NCBI GenBank assembly: GCA_037414955.1
Contig: JBBEWH010000086.1
Span: forward strand, 1-64,000
Length of the DNA stretch: 64,000 nucleotides
From: Phytohabitans sp037414955
GTDB lineage: Bacteria; Actinomycetota; Actinomycetes; Mycobacteriales; Micromonosporaceae
Reading direction: 5' to 3'
Shown: in pieces, positions 42,858 through 51,675 of the stretch
Numbering within the stretch: the first letter of the stretch is position 1
How the letters are laid out: every line of letters starts with the position of its first letter
Notes under the pieces: generated by a model
Database searches by the model: none
Told to the model about the DNA's origin: nothing
The model's input: only the letters and a program-made list of their open reading frames with translations
Position numbers and translations under genes: made by a program

Positions 42858-43535
42858 ATGGCGATGACGGACCGATCCCGCGCCGTGCCGGCGCTCGCCG
42901 GCCTGGGCGTCGCCTGCGTGGCGGCGTCCCTCACCCTCTACGGCGCGCTGCACCTGCTGCCGCCGTCGGCCGAGCTGGACTGGACGCGGCGCACGATCAG
43001 CCAGTACGCGCTGCTGTCGAACGGGTGGGCGTTCGACGCCGCGACGCTGCTGCTGGCGGCGGGTTCGCTGGCCGCGCTGCGGCGTGCCGGGGTGATGCGC
43101 CGCAGCGCCGTGGCGGCGCTGATGCTGTGGGTCGCCGGGCTGGTCGGTGTGGTCTGGTTCGAAAAGCACAACTGGGCGGCGGGGCCGTCGCTGAACGGCG
43201 ACATCCACCGGGCGGCGAGCCTCGTCGCGTTCCTGAGCCTGCCGGCGGGTGCGCTGCTGGCGGCGGCGCCGCGGCTGCATGGGCCGGGCGCCCGGCTACC
43301 GGCCCGGCTGGTGGCGCTGGGCGGCGTGCTGTCGCTGGCCTGCTTCGCGCCGATCCTGTGGGCCCTGGTGTCCCAGCCGTGGACCGGGGTTCGCTGGTGG
43401 CGGGCCATCCCGCTGGGCGGCGTGGAACGCCTCCTGGGGGTCGTGGAGGTGGCGACGGTCCTGCTGCTGGCGTGGTGGGCGGTGCGGGCCGCCCGCCCGG
43501 CCCGGGTGCCGTCCTCCACCGGCGCCGCCCCGTAG
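42858..43535 (+). CDS. DUF998 family membrane protein
   Basis: 225 residues with six likely membrane spans. The family signature after helix 1 is DWTRRTISQYALLSNGWAFD, and a later GDIHRAASLVAFLSLPAGAL matches DUF998. Start may be ATG 42858 or 42864. Function of the family is unknown. Confidence 0.8.
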   Translation: MAMTDRSRAVPALAGLGVACVAASLTLYGALHLLPPSAELDWTRRTISQYALLSNGWAFDAATLLLAAGSLAALRRAGVMRRSAVAALMLWVAGLVGVVWFEKHNWAAGPSLNGDIHRAASLVAFLSLPAGALLAAAPRLHGPGARLPARLVALGGVLSLACFAPILWALVSQPWTGVRWWRAIPLGGVERLLGVVEVATVLLLAWWAVRAARPARVPSSTGAAP

Positions 43536-43579
43536 CGCGGCGGTGAGCGGACGTCGGTGCCCGGCGTGGCCGCCGTTGG

Positions 43580-44050
43580 TCACAGGATCCCGTCGTCGAG
43601 CTGTTCCAGGACGATCGACCACCACCCGGCCGTGACCGCGGGCCTGTCGATTTCGTTCAGGGTCTTCTTGAGCCGCTTGACGCGTGCCTTGCGGTTGTCC
43701 GGCCTCGCGGCCGCCGGCTTGATCTCGCCGCGCCGGAACGCGGCCAGCTTCTCGGCCATCTGCTCGGCCGTGTACGTCGCCGGCGGCGGCGCGTCGGTGA
43801 CGGCGAAGAACTGTTCGAACAGGTCGAGGAAACGGCGTAGTGCCTCGACGGAGGAGTTCAACGGCGTCCGGGTGCCCTGGCTCGGGGAGTACGACCACAC
43901 CGCGCCGTCGCTGTCGACCGCGAGCAGTTCGGTGGTGGGCTCCCCTACGTAGCCGATGACCGAGAGCCGAGCGCCGTGCGCGGTGACCTCGGCCGCCAGC
44001 CCCGTGGGGTCCAGCACGACACCGAGGGTCGCCTCGTTCGATGGGTTCAC
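43580..44050 (-). CDS. SUKH-4-like protein
   Basis: 156 residues from GTG 44050. The core ELLAVDSDGAVWSYSPSQGT, then RTPLNSSVEALRRFLDLFEQ resembles SUKH-4/SMI1-KNR4-type immunity proteins of actinomycetes, which neutralise polymorphic toxins or nucleic-acid deaminases. A Lys/Arg-rich tail follows. No toxin gene is adjacent, so it could be an orphan immunity protein. Confidence 0.6.
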   Translation of the reverse strand: MNPSNEATLGVVLDPTGLAAEVTAHGARLSVIGYVGEPTTELLAVDSDGAVWSYSPSQGTRTPLNSSVEALRRFLDLFEQFFAVTDAPPPATYTAEQMAEKLAAFRRGEIKPAAARPDNRKARVKRLKKTLNEIDRPAVTAGWWSIVLEQLDDGIL

Positions 44051-44203
44051 CCCGCCGAGGCTACGGTCGCGGCGCCACCACGCCGCCGCGCCCACGGCGA
44101 GCGGGTACACCCGGCCGGCGTGCGGATGCCAGGCCGATCCGGACCTGTGGCGGCGCACGGCGTTGCCGATGACAGCGCGTCCCGGCTCACGTACGTTGGC
44201 GCC

Positions 44204-44464
44204 ATGGCGACGCACTGGACCTTGGGATGCGATGCCGACGATCCCCAGCGAATAGCGGCCTTCTGGGCCGGCGCCCTGGGATACGTCGAGGAACCCGGTT
44301 TCGACGACCCCGACAGCGCGTCCATTGTCGACCCGGACGGCAGGGGACCCGCCATCGGCTTCCTGAAGGTGCCCGAGGGGAAACGTGATGAACCAAGAAC
44401 CGATTTCGGGTTCCCGCTATGGTCGGCGCGCGGGCTGGTCGTACGACGGCGTGGCTGGCCCTGA
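44204..44464 (+). pseudogene. VOC (glyoxalase-like) gene remnant
   Basis: Begins as a normal VOC protein (MATHWTLGCDADDPQRIAAF, ALGYVEEPGFDD, GFLKVPEGK) but after residue 64 the frame reads an unrelated Trp/Arg-rich sequence and stops at 87 residues. The usual KNRLHLD strand and second half-domain are missing. This points to a frameshift or truncation near 44395. Confidence 0.6.
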
Positions 44465-44726
44465 CTGCCTGGTCGCCAAGCTCGCGGACGGCCCATCGCC
44501 CACGCGGTCGGCCGACCTGGTGATCAAGGCTCAAGATACCGTGACCTGATCACGCCGCCGGGACACCCGCCGCCAGCAAAGGCGCATGCTCATTTAGCCG
44601 AGGTCAGTGTATCCGATCTTGGCCGTCGGCAATGCGCCTCAACCGCCGCCGTGGCAGACCGTTCGGGCTTTCGGGATCTTGGCGATGCGGTAGCCGTAGT
44701 CGTCAACAGTCGCCAGGGCACCAGGC

Positions 44727-45662
44727 TCAGATGTCGTGAAGGAACAGGGTTATGCCGCTCAGGCGGTCGCCGGCCAGGGTGAGCACTAGCAGCCCGCCGG
44801 GTCGCTCGAACGCGTCCCCGACGAACTGCGAGGCGAACGCCGGCTGTCCGTTCATGCGAGTGGGGCGCAGCCGGATCCGTAGCCCTTGGCTGACGCGCCA
44901 GGCGGCGGTGGTCCGCAGGAACGAGATGATGGCCGCCACGCCGTGGTACTCGTGCGGGGCGGGCGGCATGGCCAGCCATGCCTTGTCGGTGAGCAGGTTG
45001 ACCAGAGTGTCGAAATCGTCACCGGCGAAGGCTTCGGCGAATTGTTGGACCACCTGACGCTCCGGTGCCGACCCGGGTGCCGGTGGCGTCTCGAGGGCCA
45101 CGTCGCGGTGTCGTTCGATCGCGCCGCGTGCCCGCTGCAGCAGACCCTTGATGGCAGTGGGTGTGGTGTCCAGCATCGATGCGACCTCACCGAGCGGGTA
45201 CCCGAGCACGTCGCAAAGGACCAGCACGGCGGCCTGCCGGGGTGTGAGTCGCTGCAGCGCCGCGATGAACGCCAGCTCGATCGCCTCCCGGGCGGTGTAG
45301 CGGGCCTCGGGGCCGGGATCGGTGTCGGGCATGTGCTCCAACAGTGTGTCTGGGTACGGCTGCAGCCAGGTCACGGCGCTGCGGCGGCTGGGCTCCGGCG
45401 GCTGGAACGGCGGCTGAGGCTCGGGCGGGATCCGTCGGCCACGATCGCGTAGCGCGTTGAGGCAGCGGTTGGTGGCGCTCCGGTACAGCCAGGACCGCAG
45501 TGACGCGCGGCCCTCGAACCCGTCCAGGCCGCGCCAGGCCGCCAGTAGCGCCTCCTGCAGTACGTCCTCGGCATCGCTCAGCGAGCCCAGCAGGCGGTAG
45601 CAGTGCACCAGCAACTCGCGCCGGTGCTCCACCACCAGATCCTCGAACATGACCTGGGTCAC
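44727..45662 (-). CDS. ECF sigma factor with C-terminal SnoaL-like domain (SigX5/TIGR02960-like)
   Basis: 311 residues. Sigma region 2 is LVHCYRLLGSLSDAEDVLQE, then LLAAWRGLDGFEGRASLRSW; region 4 is LQRLTPRQAAVLVLCDVLGY, then VASMLDTTPTAIKGLLQRAR. After about residue 195 comes an NTF2/SnoaL-like domain (VVQQFAEAFAGDDFDTLVNL ... LSGITLFLHDI), typical of this group, where the extra domain replaces an anti-sigma factor. It is divergent from a decayed SnoaL gene, a common neighbour. Confidence 0.9.
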   Translation of the reverse strand: MTQVMFEDLVVEHRRELLVHCYRLLGSLSDAEDVLQEALLAAWRGLDGFEGRASLRSWLYRSATNRCLNALRDRGRRIPPEPQPPFQPPEPSRRSAVTWLQPYPDTLLEHMPDTDPGPEARYTAREAIELAFIAALQRLTPRQAAVLVLCDVLGYPLGEVASMLDTTPTAIKGLLQRARGAIERHRDVALETPPAPGSAPERQVVQQFAEAFAGDDFDTLVNLLTDKAWLAMPPAPHEYHGVAAIISFLRTTAAWRVSQGLRIRLRPTRMNGQPAFASQFVGDAFERPGGLLVLTLAGDRLSGITLFLHDI

Positions 45663-45718
45663 AGCCGTTCCGTTTCTCGGGTCGTGGGTGTCGTAACAGC
45701 CGACCGGAAGGAGAGATC

Positions 45719-46005
45719 ATGACCAGCCCAGCATTGCAGATCGCCCTGGCTCACCACCGCGCGTGGACCGGCAAGGACTACGAGACGGCGATGACCTACA
45801 TCGCGGACGGCGTCGTGTTGGACGCCCCCAGCCGAGTGGCTCACCGGTATCCAGGCATACCGCGAGTTTCTCGGGCCGTTCACGGAACAGTTCCTGATGC
45901 GGCCGGCCTCTGCGGTGCTGGGTCACGGTGGCCGAGCAGGCTTGCGCCACACGTCCGGACCTGACGACCTGTGCGGCGCGGGCTGACCTAAGCGCTGACG
46001 TTGCC
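45719..46005 (+). pseudogene. SnoaL/NTF2-like gene, frameshifted
   Basis: GGAAGGAG precedes ATG 45719. The reading is good to MTYIADGVVLDAP, then one extra C in the run at about 45825-45830 shifts it. The family sequence resumes in another frame as AEWLTGIQAYREFLGPFTEQ, and the end is also lost. The intact ancestor would have been a SnoaL-like partner of the divergent sigma factor. Confidence 0.75.
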
Positions 46006-46168
46006 AGGCCGGTAGGCGTCAGCGCACCCGCCGGTACCGTACGGGCGGGTGAGCTGGCCATCCGCTCATGCCGCAATCGCACACCACCGAGTACCCCCGG
46101 GGACACCCGCTGATCAGGCAGATCGATTGCCCAACGCCACCAACGCCCGCTCGTTCCCAAGAGGAGTT

Positions 46169-46681
46169 CCGTGTCTATCCCCGCAGCCCCATCCACCTCG
46201 CCGACTTCAGCGGCGATCAACGCGCTATCGCGCCGCCGGTGAAAACGGCGACGCTGATGCGGTCGCCGAGGTCTTGGCACCCGACGTCGTCTTTCACTCC
46301 CCGATGTCAGCGACAAAACTGTTCGAGGGCAGGGACGAGGTCACGGCACTCCATCGTGACATCTTCGCCGTCCTCGACGACATCGGCACCACAGAACCGC
46401 TCGTGCTCGGTGATACGGGAGCGTTCTCCTTTCGCGCGCGTGTGCGCGAGGTGGAACTCGAAGCCATGAATCTGGTGCGCGTCAACGAGCAGGGACAGAT
46501 CGTTGAGTACACAGTCTTTGTTCGTCCACTCCCTGGCCTCGCGACACTGTTCGCGACGCTCCCGCCGCGGGTTTCGGCACGGCGACGTGGACGCCTCGCG
46601 GGAGCGCTCGTGGCGGCCCTCGCCCGACCCCTCGCCTTCATACACCGCACCGTGGACCACATGGCCCCCAGATTCCTCTAG
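46169..46681 (+). pseudogene. NTF2/SnoaL-like gene with a probable 5' frameshift
   Basis: AGGAGTTCC-GTG (46171 region) opens VSIPAAPSTSPTSAAINAL, and the body continues one frame away as YRAAGENGDADAVAEVLAPD, VVFHSPMSATKLFEGRDEVT, to a stop at 46679-46681. Joining the two needs a single-base change at about 46225. The body is a complete NTF2-like fold, so expression from an internal start cannot be excluded. Confidence 0.6.
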
Positions 46682-46684
46682 TCC

Positions 46685-47416
46685 ATGAGCAGACTGCTCG
46701 ACGAAATTCTTACCGCCCACGGCGGCCTTGGGCGCTGGCAGGCCATGACCGCCCTTACCGCCCATGGCAGATTCGGCGGCCTCCTGCGCTCACGCTTCCC
46801 GGAAACCGCCTGGCCAACCTGACCGCGCGGGTGCAGCTGGCAAAACAGCACGTCGCCTTGCACGGCTTCCCACAACGGGACCAGCAAGCGGTGTTCGATC
46901 AAGGCGACGTCCGGATCGAGACGCGTGCTGGCGAACTGATCAACGCCCGGCGTAACGCCCGCACCGCCTTCGGAGGGCTCAGCGGACTACGCCGCAACAT
47001 CTGCTGGGACGTTCTCGATGCCGCGTACTTTGCCGGATACGCATTGTGGAACTACCTCTCGACACCCCTACTGCTTACGCCGCCACGGGCTCACCATCTC
47101 CGAAGGCGATACCTGGCTGGAGGCGGGCGAGCGGTGGCGGCGCCTCGAGGTCATCTTTCCTCCAGGTATCCACACCCACTCGCAACGACAGACTTTCTAC
47201 GTGGACGCTGCCGGCCTCATCCGCCGACACGACTACGTTGCCCAGCCAGTCGGTCCGTGGGCGCGTGCCGCCCACTACTGCACTGGCCACCAACCCTTCG
47301 CCGGACTCGTCTTTCCCACACGTAGACGGGTGCGCCCACAAGGACCGGGAGGTCGAACGCTTCCCCAACCGACCCTCGTCGCCCTCGACATCGACCAATT
47401 CGAAATCGAGACATGA
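46685..47416 (+). pseudogene. Conserved hypothetical gene broken into three frames
   Basis: Starts MSRLLDEILTAHGGLGRWQA, shifts frame near 46797 (GNRLANLTARVQLAKQHVAL, then IETRAGELINARRNARTAFG), and again near 47065 (LTISEGDTWLEAGERWRRLE, HTHSQRQTFYVDAAGLIRRH) to a stop at 47414-47416. All three pieces read as one ordered protein of about 240 residues of unknown function. At least two frameshifts mark it as dead. Confidence 0.8.
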
Positions 47417-47609
47417 CCGCATCTGCCGCCGATATTGTGCGCATGGGCCAACGCTGGATCTCCGCCTGCGGGCCCTTGGTCTGCCGTCGAACGGGCCGGC
47501 TTTGCTCCGCTGGGCGCGGACCACCGTGGTTAGTTCGTGGTTCACCGTGGTTCCCCTTGGTGACATAGACGAAGATGTCCAACTCTTCCTGTATGGACCC
47601 GAGGGCAAG
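47417..47609 (+). pseudogene. VOC-like remnant, left part, cut by the IS element
   Basis: The frame ending ...DIDEDVQLFLYGPEGK at 47609 is interrupted by the IS. It continues in the same frame after the right-hand target duplication as SAKNQIHIDIRGPAQ (49971-50078). The rejoined PEGKSAKNQIHIDIR is a VOC-superfamily motif. The upstream part is already degenerate. Confidence 0.6.
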
Positions 47610-47687
47610 TGTCGTACTCCGGTTGATGCGTTACAGGTTGGCTTCACTTGATGCGTGACACTCCGCCGAGTGTTGGTGGAGTTGACC

Positions 47688-49471
47688 ATGACGGAACAGC
47701 GGTATCGGGCCGTACTGGAGGTTCAGGCCGGTGTGCCGGTGACCGAGGTCTCCGAACGGTTCGGGGTCTCGCGTCAGGCGGTTCATCGCTGGGTCGGCTG
47801 GTATAGGGATGAGGGGCTGGACGGGCTGGCGGATCGGTCCCATCGGCCGCATGCTCATCCTGCACAAACCCGCCCGGAGGTGGAGGCCGCGATCTGCGAA
47901 CTGCGCCGTTCCCATCCCCGCTGGGGGCAACGACGCCTGCACTTCGAGTTGGGCCGGCTCGGGTGTCCCGGCCCGATTCCGTCGCTGACCACGATCTACC
48001 GGGTGCTGGTGCGCCACGGACTGGTCGAGGCGGTGCCGCGCGGTCGACGCCGGCAGGACTACACGCGCTGGCAGCGGGAAGCGCCGATGGAGCTGTGGCA
48101 GCTCGACATCGTCGACGGCATCCGGCTGGCCGACGGGTCCGACACCAAGATTGTCACCGGGTGGACGACCACTCCCGGTTCTGTGTCATAACCACCGTGG
48201 TGCGTCGGGCCACCGGTCGGGCGGTGTGCGCGGCGTTCGCGGAAGCGCTGCGCGAGTACGGGGTCCCGGACGAGGTGCTCACCGATAACGGTAGGCAGTT
48301 CACCGGTCGGTTCCAGCGACCCCGCCCGGTCGAGGTGATGTTCGAGCGGATCTGCCGGGAGAACGGCATCGTGGCCCGCAACACCAAACCCCGCACAGCC
48401 ACCACGACTGGCAAGGTGGAGCGGTTCCACCAGACCCTGCAACGCGAACTGCTCGGCCATGTCGAAGTCCGGCCCGACCTACAGACGGCGCAGGCCGCGG
48501 TGGACGCGTTCCGGGCCGAGTACAACACCAACCGGCCACATCAATCGCTGGGCATGGCGTTCCCGGCCGACCGGTTCACGCCCCGCCAATCCGATGAGCA
48601 GCTGCCGCTGCGGCTACCGACCACCGTGACACCTACGGCGCCAGCACCACGTCCCGCACCACCGTGCACCGGATCGGCCGAGTCGGTCCTTCCCACCGCG
48701 CCGTTGGTGTCGCCCAATGGCGGCGAGCCGGTGACCCTCGCCGTCGAGGTCAGCCGGACGGTGCCCGGCTCGGGCAACCTGACCGTCGGCGGCCAGCAGT
48801 TCTGGCTCGGCCCGAACCGGGCCGGCACCACGATCACGCTGTGGGCCGACACCACCGTAGTGCACCTGCTGGTCAGCGACGTGCGGCTCAAGACCGTGCC
48901 GTCCGGGCTCACCACCACCCAGCTGCGGCAACTGCTCGCCGACGACGGCCGACCCGCCGGCCTACCGCCTGTCCCCACGGGTGATTTCCAGCTGGGTGCC
49001 GCGATCGAGGTTGACCGGCTGGTCAGCACCAACGGGCTGGCCGGACGGCGCCACCCGGTCGGCAGCCACTTCGCCGGCCGCCGCCTCACCGTCCGCCTGG
49101 ACCGCGGCCTGCTGCAACTGGTCGACCACGGCGTGCTGCTGCGCAGCCTGCCCAACCCGCTCACCCCCACCGAGCGGACCCGCCTCCGCGACGCACGCCC
49201 AGCCGGACCACCGCCACATCCCGCACCGGAACCAGTACGCGTGCAGCGACGCGTCTCCTGCCGCGGCGCGCTGGTTGTTGCCGGGCAACGCATCCACGTC
49301 GGCATCGTTCATGCCGGACGCACGCTGACCGTCGAGGCCGCCGACGCCACCTGGCAGATCTACGACGAGGACGTCCTGGTCGCCGAGGTCGCCCGCACTA
49401 CGACCAAGCCCGTCGCCCGCTTCAAGGTCCACAAACCCGACCTGCCGCGCCGGGCACCACAGACACGATGA
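47688..49471 (+). pseudogene. IS481-family transposase, one-base frameshift
   Basis: ATG 47688 after GGTGGAG. An N-terminal HTH (VTEVSERFGVSRQAVHRWVG) is followed by the DDE integrase core: Asp in ELWQLDIVDG, Asp in VLTDNGRQF, Glu in GKVERFHQTLQRE. At about 48160 the run ACCGGGTGGACG lacks one G; with it, the frame would read IVTGVDDHSRFCV and continue to 49471. The C-terminal 290 residues form an extra beta-rich region (GGEPVTLAVEVSRTVPGSGN ...). It is inactive as written, unless by programmed frameshifting or a sequencing error. Confidence 0.85.
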
Positions 49472-49499
49472 CCGATTGCCCACGACGGCGCCCGGCTGC

Positions 49500-49805
49500 C
49501 TAATCCGAGCAGCGCAGGCGTTCGAGCACGTCATCCTCGACCGCAACTCCGTCGAGGTCCTCGACACCGCCGCCATCGACGAAGACCAGCGTGCCGTAGT
49601 CAGCGAACGCATCCTCCACCGGGACGCCGTACGGGTCAGGCTGAGACACGATCGTCACCGTCGAGGAGCCGATGCGCGCGCGCCAATACTCACCCTTCCA
49701 GTGGCTCTCCCGCTGCTCGAAGGCATGACCCAGCCGCCGGGCCAGAATCCCCGCCACAGCCTCGCCTCGATCCGCGCGCATGCCGTAGAGCACGTGCTTC
49801 GTCAC
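49500..49805 (-). CDS. Passenger hypothetical protein inside the IS, 101 aa
   Basis: Starts at GTG 49805 (VTKHVLYGMRADRGEAVAGI). The sequence looks like a folded small protein (HAFEQRESHWKGEYWRARIG, TIVSQPDPYGVPVEDAFADY) and ends 28 bases after the convergent transposase stop. It lies within the inverted repeats, so it moves with the element. No family recognised; an immunity-like or single-domain actinomycete protein is possible. Confidence 0.6.
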   Translation of the reverse strand: MTKHVLYGMRADRGEAVAGILARRLGHAFEQRESHWKGEYWRARIGSSTVTIVSQPDPYGVPVEDAFADYGTLVFVDGGGVEDLDGVAVEDDVLERLRCSD

Positions 49806-49954
49806 CAGACCCCCAACGGACCAGTTGTTGCCGGTCAATGCAGGCATGTCGCAAGCCGCCGGGTCGTCTACCCTGCCCGGAGAAACCATCGTCTACCCGG
49901 GGCTGTCACGGATCAACCGACACTGATCCGTAACGCATCAACTGCAGCCGGACA

Positions 49955-50716
49955 TGGACCCGAGGGCAAGTCCGCCAAGAATCAGATACACATCGATATC
50001 CGGGGGCCGGCCCAGGCCCCTGGGACATGGCCGAACGCACTTCGACTGCCAGCGGTGGCGCCAGCACGGGCGGCATGATCATCCGCCGTATCCACCACAC
50101 GACAGCCGCTCACCATGAGGTTGGATGCTCGACCGGATGGCCGACTCACTCCAACAAATTCGTCACCTACGAATCGGGCACTCCACCAGGACGTGGCGAC
50201 ACGGCACCCGTGCCGGCGCGCTTGCCGTCAAGGCGAAGGGTCGTTACGCCGTCCTGGGCATGCTGGGATGACGATCTTCGCCCTAATCGGCCTGGCGATG
50301 ATGGTGTTCGGCGCGCCGCTGGACCAGGGGACACCACACGCCGCGGGTGCCGAACAGCAGGCTGGAGGTGAGGATCCTGAGGGCCGTCATCTTAGTACCG
50401 TCGGCCGGGCTGTTCGCGGCCGCAGCCCGCCGCCTGTGGAAGTCATAGTGGCCACCGCGCCGTGTTGGCGGGGTGGTGACAGAGCTTGCGATAGTGGGTC
50501 ATGGCACATCGCAGCCGGCTCTCGACGCTCCCAGCGGTGACGCCCCCGCGGCCGCCTCGTTCTGTCGCGCGCACTTGGTGTGCCGGCCCAATCAGTGCCC
50601 GGCGAGGAACAGTTCACCTCCTTGCACGGCGCGCTGGCCTTACACCTCTTGTGTGTCATCCACGACACAGCGACCATGAGACCTTCGAGCGTCTGGCGCG
50701 GGTCTGGCAGTAAGAA
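49955..50716. other. Degenerate stretch after the IS
   Basis: It begins with the target duplication and the right part of the interrupted VOC frame (to 50078). After that there is a 48-codon open frame at 50125-50271 (MLDRMADSLQQIRHLRIGHS...) with no ribosome site and no recognised relative. Nothing else credible is seen before the haemoglobin gene. Confidence 0.5.
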
Positions 50717-51178
50717 TCACTGCTGATACGGCGGTGCCACTCCCCAACCCCAGCGGGGCACCGGTGCCCGCCGCACGGGGTCCGCGCCGGGTCGCGAGTT
50801 GAGCACGGCCAGCCGGGTACCCCACTCGATGTAGCCGGCGAACGCCGCGCGAAACTCGGGATCGTCCGGCAGGCCCACCTCGTCGGCGGCGTCCATGATC
50901 AGGTTCACCCACCGCCGGCGCTGCCGTTCGGTGATCGCCTTGCCGAGGTGCTTGCTCAGCATGTGCGGGTACCCGCCGCGCTCCGCGGTGTATCGGGCCG
51001 GCCCGCCGAAGACCTCGCCGAGCCACATCGCGACATACCGCGGGTGGTCCGGGTCCATGCCGGCGAACAGTGGCCCGAGCAGCGGGTCAGCGCGGACCAG
51101 CCGGTAGAACGCGTCGCACAGCCGCGTGAACGCCGGCTCGCCGCCGGCCCACTCGTACAAGGTGGTCTCATTGGTCAC
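50717..51178 (-). CDS. Group II truncated haemoglobin
   Basis: 153 residues from GTG 51178 (VTNETTLYEWAGGEPAFTRL). 2-on-2 globin features: FYRLVRADPLLGPLFAGMDP, a heme-binding segment GYPHMLSKHLGKAITERQRR, and the Trp of the G helix in RRRWVNLI typical of group II (trHbO). These bind O2 or NO and take part in nitrosative or oxidative stress. It is divergent from an HxlR regulator, 72 bases apart, which likely controls it. Confidence 0.9.
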   Translation of the reverse strand: MTNETTLYEWAGGEPAFTRLCDAFYRLVRADPLLGPLFAGMDPDHPRYVAMWLGEVFGGPARYTAERGGYPHMLSKHLGKAITERQRRRWVNLIMDAADEVGLPDDPEFRAAFAGYIEWGTRLAVLNSRPGADPVRRAPVPRWGWGVAPPYQQ

Positions 51179-51250
51179 GGCTCCAGCCCAGCATCCGTGC
51201 CGAGGATGATCAAGTACGCACCATTTGGTAAGTGCCCGAGAGGAGGCGAC

Positions 51251-51595
51251 ATGCCGAGGCGGTACCACTGCCCGGTGGAGGTTGCGCTGGATGTGGTCGG
51301 CGGCAAGTGGCGCACGGTGATCCTGGCGCACCTGAAGGAGCGCCCGCGCCGGTACGGCGAGCTGCGGCGGCTGATGCCCGGCACGAGCGAGAAGATGCTC
51401 GCGCAGCGCCTGCGCGAGCTGGAGGCGGCGGGACTGGTCAGCCGGCACGCGGACGGTGGCAAGCCGCCGCGTGTGGAGTACCGGCTGACCGAGCAGGGGC
51501 GCAGCCTGGCGCCGGTGCTCCAGGCGCTCTACGACTGGGGAGCGGCACGCGCGGTCCGGTCAGACGATGGCACCTGGTCGTTGACCGATCCGTAG
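51251..51595 (+). CDS. HxlR-family regulator
   Basis: 114 residues from ATG 51251 with GAGAGGAGG upstream. Winged helix: YHCPVEVALDVVGGKWRTVI, RRYGELRRLMPGTSEKMLAQ, LVSRHADGGKPPRVEYRLTE, LAPVLQALYDWG. The N-terminal Cys in HCPVE is the redox/aldehyde-sensing Cys of many members. The imperfect repeat GCACCATTTGGTAAGTGC (51215-51232) in the spacer may be its operator for itself and the globin. Confidence 0.9.
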   Translation: MPRRYHCPVEVALDVVGGKWRTVILAHLKERPRRYGELRRLMPGTSEKMLAQRLRELEAAGLVSRHADGGKPPRVEYRLTEQGRSLAPVLQALYDWGAARAVRSDDGTWSLTDP

Positions 51596-51675
51596 GTCGG
51601 GTTCCCGCGCCCGTAAGGGATGAATTCCGGGTGGCGCCGGATCCGCGGCCGTGGGTCCCGCGCCACGATCTGTGC

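Larger units (their letters stand above)
47610..49954. mobile_element. IS481-like insertion sequence with a passenger gene, 2345 bp
   Basis: The ends TGT...ACA carry 51-bp terminal inverted repeats (47610-47660 and 49904-49954) that align without gaps, matching at about 36 of 51 positions; both contain GTTGATGCGTTAC and TTGAT(G/C)CGTGACA. The element is flanked by an exact 16-bp direct repeat TGGACCCGAGGGCAAG (47594-47609, 49955-49970), the target duplication. Inside are a frameshifted IS481-type transposase (rightward) and a small leftward gene. The boundaries are well supported by repeats plus the interrupted VOC frame. Confidence 0.9.

Noticed and set aside
44521..44554. TGATCAAGGCTC...GACCTGATCA near the VOC remnant, resembling the palindromic element
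   Set aside because: Only the first ten bases fit, and the interior neither matches the family nor pairs well.
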